The notes under the pieces were generated by a model that was not told the DNA's origin, ran no database searches, and worked only from the letters and a program-made list of their open reading frames with translations. Shown here in pieces: positions 38,301 through 52,300 of a DNA stretch of 64,000 nucleotides (within the stretch, counting starts at the first letter, position 1; each line of letters opens with the position of its first letter). The stretch is from Pogona vitticeps (lineage: Eukaryota; Chordata; Lepidosauria; Squamata; Agamidae), in NCBI RefSeq assembly GCF_051106095.1, contig NC_135786.1:142650001-142714000 (forward strand), given 5' to 3'. A program made the translations under genes and the position numbers.

Positions 38301-41300
38301 TTAAACACAAAATCAACACAATAATACAAGTGTGTCCACACATCCACACACACGTACACACTAGGACCATCTGGAGATATAATCAATTTTCCTTCTTTAT
38401 GATGTTATGTTTCCCTTGCAAAACTCCGCTCATTCTTGTGAAGGCATGGAACCCTTCGCCCACCCACCCCTTTTAACACTCAATAAAATCTCCCCATAAA
38501 CCAATGAAAAAATTGTCATGTACCAAGTCCTTCTTAATTTTCATATTAGATGTTCATTTATCATTAATAGTACATTCCAAAAATATGGAATGCTTCACAA
38601 ATATCATCCTTGCGCAGACGACCATGCTAATCTTCTTTGTATCAAATATTAGTATGCATGCTGGTGAAGCAAGCAGACCTCCACTTCCTCCTATGGTGAA
38701 GATTTCACTAACTGACCTCAAATGGCATGTAGTCTGCAGGAAGCTTCTCCAGCATATCATCAGCCAGCCTAGCCACCACAGCCTCTCTGGTCTCACCTCC
38801 GCCACTGGAGCTGTCTTTTGGCTGGATGCTGAGAATGGTGTCGAGCACATCTTTTGCAAGCTTGCTCTGGTAAGTAATGTCTGCATTGGGATGCAGTCCA
38901 AATACTTCAGGGGTATCATAAGCAGGCAAGCTCTGTACATGTGAACACAAAGAATTCCCAGATTAAAAACTACAAGCTATTTAAGCACTGATTGATTAAA
39001 AATAAATATCAGCCATAAGTAATACCAGTAATTTGCGTAAGTCTGCAACATGAAATAGAACTCTAGTTTTAAACAGATTTCAAATAGAACAGGAACACCA
39101 CCCTCACTGAGGTTTATAAATAAATCCACCCAACTTTTGTGTATTACAAGTTAGGGTCTTAGCATTACATTTTAGAAAAAGTAGATGAAGTAATGTACCG
39201 AAGTACAAAGGAATGACTCAGTTTTGTTTTTAAGATCACGTGTTATCAGCATACTTATATGCAATGCCACAAACAGTGTATCAACAGCCACATCATCTTC
39301 TTATATGGCAGAATCCCAGCAGACTATAGAAAATCATCTAATAATGCTTTCCACAAAGATATTTTCTGCTAAAGAACCTCCAGGAAACCATATGAAGTGG
39401 AGAACGCTATTTTAAAATTGAATCAGAATTGAATCAAATCATATTATCCATTTAGTCACATCCGACCCTTGCCGATTCCACGAGCCAGCTCCGGCCATGA
39501 TTTCTAATCCTGAACAACTTATTTCAGTTGCTTTATATTTTGGGCAGTGTCTGCTTTGATTACATCCAACCAACACATTATTTAGTGTCCTTGTCATTCT
39601 TTACTACTGACCATTGCAAGCATAATGTCTTTATCCAATGATGTTGATTGTATGATGTGGCTGAAGTAACTAAGTCTAAGTTTTGTTATTTTGCCTTCCA
39701 GTGGCATGTCCAGTTTTATGCACTTCAGCACTTCTTTATTCATTATCTGTGCACTCCATGGAATGCACAAGAGCCTCTTCCAACACCATAGCTCAAAAGA
39801 ATATTTTTCCCTTTTGTCCATCTTCTTCATCATCCAACTTTCAGAGCCATATGTAGCTATGGGGAACACAATGGTGCAAACCAATCTGCACTTGGTTGTC
39901 AAGCTGACATCATTACTTTTCCATATTTGATTCATACCCATCATTGCTGTGCGATTTAGCATGATCTGACATTTTATTTCTTGGCTGCAATTGCTGTTTT
40001 GATTGACAAGTAAACCTAAAAAGATGAATTCTTCCACACATTCAACCTGCTCTCCACCAATTACTATTTTGATGTTTCCATTCTCTGCAGTTGTCATGAG
40101 TTGGATCTTTTTAATATTCAAAAAGAGGCCAAACTTCTCACTTTCTTCTTTGAGTTTCATGATCAGGTGCTTTAAACCTGCCTAGGTTTCTTGTATCACC
40201 CGCACATCGAAGTTTATTGATGTTTCTTCCACCAATTTTTACCTCAATTTTTTAATTCTTCTGACTCTATCTTTCTGATTACCACTTCAGTGTACAAGTT
40301 AAATAAGAATGGTGGCATGATGCAATCTTGCCACACATCTTTCTCAATCTTAAACCAGTCAGTGTTTCCATACTGAGTTTGTACAGTGGCTTCCTGATTT
40401 TCATGCAGTGATTTCCCCAACTTCACCAAATGTAGTGGCACCCCAAGATCTTCTAGGGTTCTCCATAGTTTGCCAAGATCAACATAGCCAAAAGATTTCC
40501 TATAGTCAATGAAGCACATGTAGACGTTCTTTGATATTCATAACATTTTCCCATTATTCATTGAACATTTGGAATGTGATCATGGGTGGCATGACCCTGA
40601 CGGAAACCAGCTTAGACATCTAGCAATTCCCTTTCGATGATTGGTGTCAAGCACTGTTGTATAATTTTCAGTAAGATCTTACTATCATGATAGATAAGAG
40701 CAATCATGCAGTAGTTGGAACAATCCCTTGAAAGCCCTTTTTTTGTAACAGAATAAATACTATTTCCAGTTTTGTGGCCATGTGTTGGTTTCCCAAATTT
40801 TCTGGCACGAGACTTTGATGCCATTGTTACTGACTTCGGCAATTTTACTGCTATGTTATCAACTCCTGGGGCTTTGCTATTTGGCAGTTGGTTTATTGCC
40901 CATATGGCCTCTTCATCAAATATACATGATTCTGATTCTATTTCCTTCCCCTCCTTAGTTTGATGTTGCCCCTCTTTGCTGGTGGCATACAGTTCTGCCA
41001 CATATCCTCACCATCTGTTCTTGACACCTTGCTGGTTGGACAATTCTTTCCCTTGCTTATCCTTGATGATATGTTTGTGAGCCATGAATGGTACTCAAAT
41101 CTTTTTAATTTGTGCAAATGTATTCCTAGTATGTCCTTTTGCACCGTCTTCTTCTAATTGTTTGCAACGTCTCTCCCAGTAAACTTTGCTATCTTTCCTT
41201 GGTCCCTTTGGAAGTCAGCATTCAATCTTCTCACTTCTTCACAGTGAATGGGGAGGGTTAAGGAAAGACCTGACAACCTACCTTGCAAAAAATTCTGCCA

Positions 41301-43293
41301 AGAAAATTCCATGAAACGGCTCTCAAGTGATTTAAAAATACACATGTTAAATATTGTTAGCATTTGTCCAGTACTTTGGGAGTCAACACAGTATTCCTGT
41401 TAGATAAATTAGCATTCTTCCCTCCATTGCAAAACGGTCAAAGGGGCTGAAGCTGAGAATGGCTTAGCTAAGACTCCATGGTATGACACTTCCTGATTTG
41501 TAGTTCAGTTTCTTAATAAGTATGGGTGGGAATTCGGGTTGCTTCAGTTCTTTTACATGACCTTTACATTTTTTAAAGACTCAACAAAATTCTAGATTAA
41601 AATTTCGGATAAGGAAGAAAGCAAAACTGCCAGATTTACCCATCCAGCAGAGGGTTCTGAGGGTTCTGCTCTGTTTTTGATACAGTAGTATATTTAGTCA
41701 TAGCTGGCTGGATGGCTCAGTAGTTTAGGTATCTGACTGTGGTGGCAAAGGTTGAGAGCTTGATTCCCCACTATGCCTCCTGTGAGTACAGCCAGCTTGG
41801 GTTGCCTTGGGAATTGGGTATTACATGGTTTGCTCCAAATTGGGAAAAGCTGTACCCATCCTATTTGTTTGGTGCAGGTGGCTGAGAATTTCATTTGGTT
41901 TATTTTTTAAACAAATGTTATTATATTATAGCCACCCAGAGTGGTAGAATATACCAGATGGGCGGGATATAAATCGAACAAATAAATAAATAAATAAATA
42001 ATTTACATATTTTCTTTTTGCACTGGACAGGCACAACTTAATGTGGTTGTTACTGTTTTTAATTGAATGTAGCGGAAAATACAACTGACATGTTTGTCCA
42101 TCAGACCAGCTTTCCTTAATCTGATGGATGCCAGATTCTGTTTGACTGTAACCCCATCATTACCACTCAACAAACTCACAGGCTCAAAGTGATTGGAGTT
42201 GCAGTCTTACATGTTTGGAAATGGATGGGTTTGGGAGAACTACACTGTACACTTTGAGTATGAAATACATTATTGGCAATGATTACTATAGTGCAGGTTC
42301 ATGTTTGCTAATTACCAGCAAACTTCACCTTTCTAGCCCTTAACTTCTGAGAAGCCATTCAGTTTTCCTTCCTTTAATTTCCCGGCAGGAAGCCTATTAA
42401 AAAAGCAATTATAGCAATGTATTGACCTTGGGCAGAAAGGAAGTTTTTGTTTAGTCAACTCTACCTTTCTCAGAAAACCAAAGGTTTTCCATTAGATTCA
42501 TTTGCTAATCAGCAAATGCTATTTAGGCAGATATTTGGCGACTGAGTGCCAGAATCAAGGGCTTTAAAGGATGTGCTCTACTTTTCTACTTTGATCGTAA
42601 TTATTATTTTTAACTGAGATGTACTATTTAATGATTTTAACCCTCCATTTCAATATATTTTATGTTATCTGCTATCAAGCTGCATTTGGCATATGTCATC
42701 CCTAGTAGAGTTTTCAAGATATGTGAGATATTGAAGGAGTGATTTTACCAGTGCCACCATCATACCAGTAAGTTTTTATGGCTGAGAGAGGGTTTGGACC
42801 AAGATCTCTTGAGTCGTAGTCAGTCATTCCACCCACTATACCGCACTGGCTCTCTTTTAGTATGGTAACCAATATAATCATCTTATAATCTTTATAACAT
42901 ATTGTTTTTAAATTGTATTTGTTTCTAAAATTATATTGTAATCCTCCCTGAATCCCAGTTTTTTCTGGGGGGAAACTGGGTAGGAAGCAAATTAGTAAAT
43001 AGCTATTAATAAAGAACAGTACAAACCTGAATGTACTGAAGATACTGTTCCACTGCAGTGCATTTGGGGATGCTGTAGCCTTTGTAAAAGGAAAAATCTT
43101 GACCAAACATGTTCTCACTAAACCATACTTTAGCAAATGTGTTAAGCAGCCTCTTGTCATAGTCATCTGTAACTCTTCCACCATACTGAATCTCCCCGAT
43201 CATGTAGCGAACAGTATTCCAAGACACCCCCTGAAGAAAGAAGATATGGCATAATTTCCTACAGTTAAGTATGCTAAAAAGTAACTCCTTATA

Positions 43294-43324
<31 letters not shown>

Positions 43325-46300
43325 TTGTTTGTCTATATACACACACATGTTCTATATTTAAAAAGTTAGTACTGAGATTTCTGAGAATAAGAGTTCTATA
43401 TGTTGACACGAGAACACCTCTCCCTGGCTTATTTTGAGTGAAAATGACCCTCAACAGAGTTGGATCCCTTTCACAGTCCTGACCCCCACCTTCATCATTC
43501 TGATGTCCATCAGAAAAGTTGGTGAATGAGATGGAGAAAGCAGATGGGGAGGAAGGTGACATTTCTTAATTTCCCCCTCCCCTCCATCTCGTAAATATGA
43601 TGAGCCTTTACTTTTAAAAAGTTTCCTATCTATATGCAGTTATAGGACAATGGCATGTTGTTGAAAAACATGGACTGTCCTATTACTTCAAGTATTGTAC
43701 AGCAGTTAGACACTGTTTTCAGCAAACGGAGTGTCAAGTACCTTTTTAATGTCCATGTCATCCAGATGGTTCTGAACGAATTGTACTGTGGCATTAAAAT
43801 CAGCTTGATTGAATTCATAAGGAATGTTCCATCCTAGAGGTCCAAATTTCCTTCTCTCCTGGACTGTGGAGTGTAAGAAAGCTACAGCATAGAGCATCGG
43901 TTTCCACTGTGCCATGTTGCTGATATCCAAGAGATCCTGACTCACACCTGTCAAAAAGACACAGATCTATATTATTATGGACATGTGATGTTTTCCTACA
44001 TCCTTAAGACATAAGACATAAGAAATTTATTTGTCATTGCGCTCACAAGTGGGTGCAACGAAATGAGGTGCTCTTCCCCAAGGTAAAACTGGACAACACT
44101 ACAAAAAAAGTTAAAATATACACAACTTTCACCATCCAAATAAAAGGTTCCAAAGGGAAAATATTTCCATTTTTGTCTTCTAGAACAGGCTACCTGGTAT
44201 CCTTTAAAAGTAAAAGGGATTCAGGCATAATTACCAAAATCTACTGAGCTTCATGCATGTGAGAAGTAGCTGTGAGGAGAACAAGTGTCTCACCTCCATA
44301 GGTTCTCTTTAAGCCAGCTCTGAGTCCTTGAGGAGGCTCATTGGTAAATTTAATAGACATTTGGAGAAGGGTAATGGGAAAGTGCTTATGAACCTCTGTA
44401 GTCATCCACAATCGGAAAGCTTCATGAATAGTTTCTGTTTCCACAACGGTGTCCATCAGTTCATCCATAAAGTCAAGGCCGAGGTGGCAATTCTGAAGAA
44501 GAGCCCATCCACCCTAAGGAAAGGAAATCATGGAAGAAACATGGCTAGATCCTATTGCCTTGGAAGTCAACATAATCCCAAGCATCTGTATCATTCTTAT
44601 GACATTGCACATTCCTACAGGATTGGCACAGTATGTTCTGTGAAAGTGTAACTATTGGTTTTTGACCACCTCAAAATGGCTCTAGAATGGGACCAATGGG
44701 ACTCAGATTCAAACCTCCTCCTCCCCCTCCTCCCATTCTAGATAGATGCATACCACCTTGGCAAAGATGATTGGAAGCAAAGCACGGTTACACTCAGTGG
44801 ATCACAGATCCACAACACTCCTCCCTTTAGAGAAGGGCTGTGTTGTGTAGTTTTTACTATTTGTTCACTGTCCCACAGAGTAAGATTGGCCTCTTTCCCA
44901 CAAAGGGATAATCGTGTAATATTGTTCTTAATACTGGGCAGAATTGTTTGGTTTACCAGAATGAGAAAGGGGGAGGTAGTTGGAAGAGATGTTATCTCAC
45001 TGGCCAACCACAAAGAATGAGAAAAGATTAGGAAGGGGGGAGATCGAAAGGAAAGGAACACCCACAGACACATCTTCACATCGTCCCTGGGAAGACAACC
45101 CATACATAGAAACAAAGTGCTATCATTGTACACATAGGAGAATGATGACAAATATCTCCACATAGGTTTGTATGCAAGATTTTTCTGCCATTTGAAAAAT
45201 GTCTGGAAACCATGAGAAATGACAGAGGGAGACAAAGACAAGATGTGTGTTGTTTGTATGCCCAGAACTAATCTCTAAACAACTGGTTGATACAGCACCG
45301 CAGGGCACAATGAAACACCCACCTGGCTTCCACCTGTACTATTCCTTTTTTCATTGGTGGCAGTGAGTCATACCTATAGATCTATCCTTGGGATGGAAAT
45401 AGACCTTACAGAAAGCATGTAAGCGAAAGCAGCAATCCCATGTAATTTCCCCTCCTCTTTCCTATAGCACCTATTTGGTGTCACTTCCTTGCCACAGTTC
45501 ACTAGCTGCCATTGGAGGAGACAGACATTCCCAAAACATCAACATCATGCCAGATGTTTAAGGTTCCAATCCTAAACCCACTAATCAGGGTGTGAGCTTG
45601 TTATATGCATTAGAGCAAGCTCCTGAGTAACATGGGGTTGCACCCCAAATTCACTAGGAATTACAGGATAAGGACATGTGAGCACGTGACTCCAGTGACA
45701 GCCACAAAAAGTTCTACTGTTAACATCTTTCCAAACAGAAATAATTGTATTTTGTTCTTCTAGATCACTCAGTGAGTTAGGAATCAGACTGAGGAGTCAA
45801 AAGTTAGGAATTCAATACCCCACTGTGCCTCCTGCAAGTACAGCCAGCCTGTGTGGCCTTGGGCAAGCTGCACAGTCCCAAGGGACCTGCAGCAGAAGTG
45901 AACTGTAAATTGCTCGTGAGTATTCTCTTCCTGGAAAACCCTGAAAAGGGTGGCCATAAGTCAGAAATGAGTTGATGGCACATGACTATTATATTATCTT
46001 TGTTAGACAAAAAGTAAGAACTGGTTCTGCAGAGATCAGCAATCAATAATAACATTTCTTGCCAAGCCTAGCCTATGTTAGTGACTGATAACATTCTGAA
46101 AAAAATTACAACATTGAGATGCTCTACCACTGAATTGTGATTTTGCCTTACATGTGCCATAGTTTGCTGCAGAAGTTTGCGTGCATGGACTTCCTGCCCT
46201 TGACCCATGGAAACATAACGGGTCTCAATTTTCAGCCGTTTTCCTAAAGCAATGATAGAATCAGTAGGATCAGACCCCATGGAAAGGAAGCAGATAAGAG

Positions 46301-49300
46301 GTGTCCGTGGATCCGATTCCTCCCAAGTCTTCTCCAAATCCAGGATGACCCCTTCTACATATTTTTCTCCCATGGTATCCATAATGTACTTCCTAGCCTA
46401 GTGAGAAAGAAAGAGAGATGAGCACAAGGTTTTCCACATTTATTTGACAAGATAACATACACAGGGATTATTGGGAATGCATTTTAGGAAAATGTCAAAA
46501 CCCAAAGAGAGAATCCAGATGATAATTCTTCTTTGGATGTTGAACGCTTTAGCGAGTATTTTCCATTTATAGAGAACACAAATAGCAAAATTCCTTATTT
46601 CATTACACAATCACATAACAGCAATTACACAAGCAGCAGGAGAGAATTTGTCAGTTGCTGCAACCCTATAGTTGTCTAGTAGTGCAATATGGCATACAAT
46701 CAGACACATACCGTGTATAAAACACCCCCATGTATAAGATGCCCACCACTTTTCTAACCCAAAATTAAGAAACAAATATTTTAAACATAAAACAGAACAC
46801 ATTTTTATTTAGTAATTAGGTAACATTTATGTACCAATACTGTCATATTATGCATCACACTTTGACTTTATTCAGCCTCTGGGTTCAGAACACTTCTGAG
46901 CACTGCCTACATGCTCCACCTCCAACAAGGTGTGTTCCAATTGGTTTGTTCAGCATTAGCTGATGTCAGTTACATACGGCTCCTGATTAGAGGCAGCTAA
47001 GCCTCATGTTTGAAGGAAGTCTGTTTGCAAAGGGCAAGGTATGGGCCATTTTGTTCTCTCCTCAGCTTACTTCCATGTATAAGACGACTCTCAATTTTTA
47101 GTCTAACGATTTTGGGGAAAAGCAGCATACATGGAAAAATACAGTAACTAGCAGTTGGCCAATTGTGAAAACTGCACCATTACATGGGTGGTATTTTGCA
47201 GTAGGATTTTGCCCATTGATTAATTGACTTTCTTTCTTGATACAAATTACTTCAGGTAGGTTAATTAAAGAAGAAAACAGGATTAAGGACTCTTGGTATT
47301 CTTTTGCTAGAAACCATCAAAGCAAAGATCTACACATTACATTAGAAGTATCTTTAGACTGTATCTGTCACCTAGTGATGTTTTACTTGCACCCATGTCT
47401 GCCAAACATACAGCCTACCTGAGCTATAGTTCTATCAGGACACCAAGATCTTATGAGAAGGAGGCGTCTAAAGCAATCCAATGCTTGGTCGTAACCACTG
47501 GGAACAAGTTCTTCTTCAGGTTTCTCCCTATCAAACCAAATCTTCCACTGTTTCTCTGTCCGTGAGATCTGTTAGCACAATGGGGAACATGTTCATTACA
47601 TTGTATAGCAGGACTCTTTAGTTGCACATAATTTAATGGCACTCCAGCTACATTCCTTTCTATAAGAGCTTTGTTCTTCAAACTCTGATAAATTCTTCAA
47701 GCACTGACAACTTCTTAGCTTGATTACCATAAAGTACTTGTTATACCATTATTCCTCTTTAGATGAAGAGATGCCCTCCATATTAATAAAAACCATTGGC
47801 ATTTGTGATCCTGAAAGGGACTATTGGGCTATTTGCTCATCAGCAAGTTTATAGTGCAACGCTTATGGAAATGAAGGATTGGCCAGCTGCACCTCACTGC
47901 CCAGGGGATATCTGAGTGTACTCACAATGCTTTTCCACTCTTCAAGATGGCTCCATCTGTGTCCACAAATTTTCTGTGACTGTGGAGGAATTCAATCAAT
48001 GCAGCACTTACCTGCATGCAATTCATGCCTTACCACATGTATCATGGTTTAGGTTATTGGGGCTAAAATGTAATTTCTGAATGGGATATGTAGTTGTGAA
48101 CAATGTAAAATGGATTCCATAATGGTTCTCTGTATCATGCTGGGAGTGTATTTCCAGAGGCTGTGGGAATGTTTTTTCTTTAGGCCAGGATGAGCCATTA
48201 CAAGATAAGAAGACCAGACACTTGTTGTGGTGGTGGAGGAGATGGACTGAGAAAAACAACACCTGTTTCTCATGGGAAGAGAAGGAGGGACTGTTTCCAT
48301 GACCTCATGCTGTGACTGGATGATAGCTTGAGAGACAGAGGAGAAGGGTGGTTCCAAGAATCTTGAAAAAGGAACTTTTACTATGTGCAGAGATTCTTTC
48401 TTTTGTTCTACAATTTTGGACTACTTTTTCCATCATAGTTTTTCTAGGTCTGTTTTCTTGCTGCTCAGTGCAGGTAAAAGACTGAGGGAGATGTAGGGAG
48501 ACCAGGAAGAAAAAGAAGGGGGGCTTTATGCCTCTTGCCTACCCTAGGAAAGCTTTTAGAGATTTTTAGGGATTTTTAGTGCTATTGAAATTAAAGAGAA
48601 TTATTGCTTCATTTCTATTTTGTAACAAGCCTTGAAAATTGTAATATGCTTTGCTTTTGCATCAAACTGAATTTATTCTGTAAATCTATATTTTTTCAAT
48701 AAAATAATAATTATAACATCTTTTGGTCTCTTGAACAGTGTAGCTGTCTTAGCAATACCCTGAGGGGGGAGCAAGGCCACATTACGCTACAGAGGCCTAT
48801 CTTGTTGAGCCAAGTGGGTCTAAGGACTACAAAGCTCATGTGTAATGTCTTCTTATTTTTTCTTAAGGTTGAGCAAGTATCTTTTTAGGGCAGACATGTA
48901 AGAAGAAGTTTGTTGCATGCCTTAGCTGAGGTCACCCAGGACTCTACCCAGCTACATGAGGATGCACAGACTTCCAATTACTCTCTGTCCGACTGGTCAA
49001 GCACTCTTCTAGAGGAGGCTGATTGTGACAAAGGAAGATATAGCAAATGTCCAAGAAAACGCTATTGAAGTATCCCACTTCTAATCAAGAATAGTCTAAT
49101 TATCTTTACATTTGATTTTAGCATATATTTCATATATATCCATAATTTCAAATTCTGTAATGCTCCAATATGAATGAAGAAAGATACCATTATTACCCAT
49201 GACATCAATGAGGAAATTTCACTTTGCTCCAGAAGATGACAGCATTATTTCAGGCAAAAAAGGACTACCTTGGTCAAACCTTGCAGAGCATATTTCTTCA

Positions 49301-52300
49301 ACGCTGCAAGAGCTTCACCGAGCACCAGGTCATTTCTGAGTTGAGTGCAAGATGTTGGTTTAATCTTTTAAAGATATTTTCACCCAGGGCCTGGGATATT
49401 TAAAAGATTGTCTTATCCCAAATATTAATGTTTCAGTACTTGCTATCACTATCACAAGTAATATTAACAAAATAGAGTCCAGTGATAGAATCACAGTTGT
49501 GAAATGCCTTGCTATTTAAACATGGTCCATCAGAATCAGAAATCTTTTTTTAAATCATCTGTTCAGCATGTAGATTTAGCCTTACAAGTGACTTACACTT
49601 TATCTGCCAATCCCCCCAAAAAATACATTGAAGCAGGTCCGCATGAACAATTGTTTTAAAATACAAAAAGGACTGGCATTAAAGTATTGGTAGAATCAAA
49701 TTAGAAGAAATAAATACGGCATACTGCTCGATCTTTCATCCTTGTCAACTACGTACTTGGTCAAGAACATCTGAGAATTGTCTGAGTTTACTGAGCTCCA
49801 CCAAGTTTAGCCAGGTCATATCCAAGATCCATTTTGCTGGTTTAGGGGGACATGCTTTCAGATCCAAAGAAGCACCACCTAGAAAGAGAAAAAATGGTTG
49901 CAAGGGGTTGTTAAAGCTTACCAAAGTATTAGATATTTTATTTAAAATATGGGGACAAGTCAAGTTATTCTGCCAACTCCCCATAGTGCAGCTGTCTATC
50001 ATTCTCAGGGCCTATCATTCATATTTCCCAAGTGAGATCCACCACAGAATTAAACTGAACAGGTTCTGCAGGCAGGGATTACATAGGTGTGCAGACCAAG
50101 CCCAACATGCCATAAACTAAGAGGGATCAGAATGGATAGAGGATACTGTGTGAGGCAAGGCAGGCTGGCATCCTCCATGTCCTCAGCTCCCTAAACAAGG
50201 TGGATGTTTGCACTGAAGTAAAATGTTAATCAAACAAGCACTGCATTCTATGTCCTGGCTACGACCTTTAATCAGCGTCAGGAACTCCTCATGCTTCACT
50301 CTGCCTCGCTGCAAGTCAATCTTCAAGGTAAGCAGTAACGTAAACAGGAACTTGTGCTCCTCATACAGCCCTCGTGCAGCATACTTATATACTTCATAGG
50401 TCATATGCTCAATGATATTTGCTATTCTCTTGCTTGTAATTGGGCTCTTGACAGACCTGTTCAAAAGAGAAGGGGAACGGAGAGTAAACGAAAGGTTAAT
50501 CAAATATGTCTTTGGGGTGAAGGTCTCTTCCTGTGAAAAAAAAGAAAGTATTGTCAAAGCTGCACTTAATAATCCTAAACCAGCACAGAAGCAACCAGGG
50601 TTGCCGAGACCAAATCAACATGACAGTAAATACTGTTCAGTCAATATGATCCAGCAAAGCTCTTAGCAAGCTGGACCTGTTTGAACTGCTGGAGGTTAAG
50701 CCACCTTGTTAAAGGATGGAAAAGCACAATGTTTTGAGCTTCATTCAGTTGGTCCCCCTTGCTCTTCATACCTACCTGGCCTTTATTATCTCTATTTTTG
50801 TAAAACTATGGAACAATTGAGAAGCTTCTCGAGGCAGTTTTGTAGTTATGCAAACACAAAAACAAAAACACAATGTTTTATGGCCATTACAGAATATAAT
50901 AGTTTAAAGCGAAATAACTATCAAAAAGAGCAAGATGTGCAAAATAGCATTTTTTTTTTCCCATGGCAAGGGAGGAAGAAAGCCAAAACTCGGTGCTTGT
51001 GGGTTGAGTCCCCCATCTCCATTTAAAGAGCTGGAAGTTCTATAGAACTATGCCCAGTAAAAGTGGACAGGCTGGCTACATGGACCAGTTGTCGGGCTCA
51101 GCTTCTTAAGTGTGTATGTGAAATTAGACAGGACAGGGCAGAACATATAATGCAGAATCCTTTTTTCTTTTTCTTTCTTTTTTTCCTTCTGAAATTTGGA
51201 TTGTATCATGGCTATTGTGACATTAGATGCAGCGGGTCTAAACAAGGATGTTATTTTTCATCCAAACAAATCTAAAGGAAATCAGCCCGGTCCAGAAACC
51301 AATTGTATAATTCATTAACAACTGTGCTGAATGAACAAGTCATTATAAAAGGAAAATATAAACTGAAATATTAAAGATCTCTTTCCCATTACTCATACCT
51401 TTTCCCTTGCTACTGAGTTCCCTTGCTATATAGTTAAGTTGAAATAGCCTCCTCTACCTTATTTCTGTCAGTTCCTTCCAATTCAGTTAGAAACACACTC
51501 CCTAAGGTGGGAAAGAGGCAAAGGTTCAGCAATGCATACACATATCAAAGTGTATATGAAGTCAAAACACTTTGCCTGCCGTTCAGTTGTGCTGTTATTC
51601 AATAGCAAGAACTGCCTCTTCCTGTCTTTCCCCTGCCAGGCAAGTCACTTCTGACTAACTAGTTCCTCCCAATTCCTCTGAATGATGGCTTAGATATTCA
51701 ATCTGTGACAAACAGGCCTTGACATATTACAAAATGCAAGCTCTGTCTTCTGTACTTACGTTGTCTGCGAGCGTTTTTGTATTTTCTGTATGAATTTGGA
51801 TTTCCTTTCAGTGGGATCTTCTTTGCTCACAAGAACCAAAGAAGATCCCACACTGGATCCGGCTAAAGATCTATCTAATGCAACATTCAGCTCACTCAGT
51901 GGTTAATCGGTTGCCTCTGGAAAGTCCACTACCAGGACACAAACACATTAACAACCTCCCACTCATATCCTGCAGCCGCTGGAAAACGAATAGAAACATA
52001 TTGTCACTGATACTGATGGTGATGCACAACTGTCCTGCCTAGTAACTATGGCAGGCCCTAACCTCATTTCTCTCATCCCATTTTAAAAGACTTCTCTTTG
52101 CCTACCCCACCCCCAACCCAATAGGTATGAGACAAAAACTAAGGATATACAGATGGGTGAGCAATCATAGCAGTGGTAAAGAGAAGATTATTTAAAATAC
52201 TGTGATTGTTGCTAGACCTAGTATGTCCCCCTCGGTAGCCTTGGGGCACTGAGCTTAAGAACAACACTCTCTAGCCTTGCCACCATTCCTGAGAATGATG

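Noticed and set aside
39594-40160. 188-residue open frame as a host gene inside intron 74
   Set aside because: It is the C-terminal part of an RTE LINE polyprotein ([17 protein letters not shown] block).
44738-45241. 167-residue open frame in intron 71
   Set aside because: No recognisable domain or splice-compatible fit; likely a chance open frame.
47451-47681. 76-residue minus-strand frame overlapping exon 70
   Set aside because: Wrong frame; the real exon 70 reading ([12 protein letters not shown]...) has the dynein match and fitting splice phases.
48420-48900. Possible LTR around an AATAAA near 48696
   Set aside because: No TATA box, ends or target duplication could be seen; evidence too thin to list.
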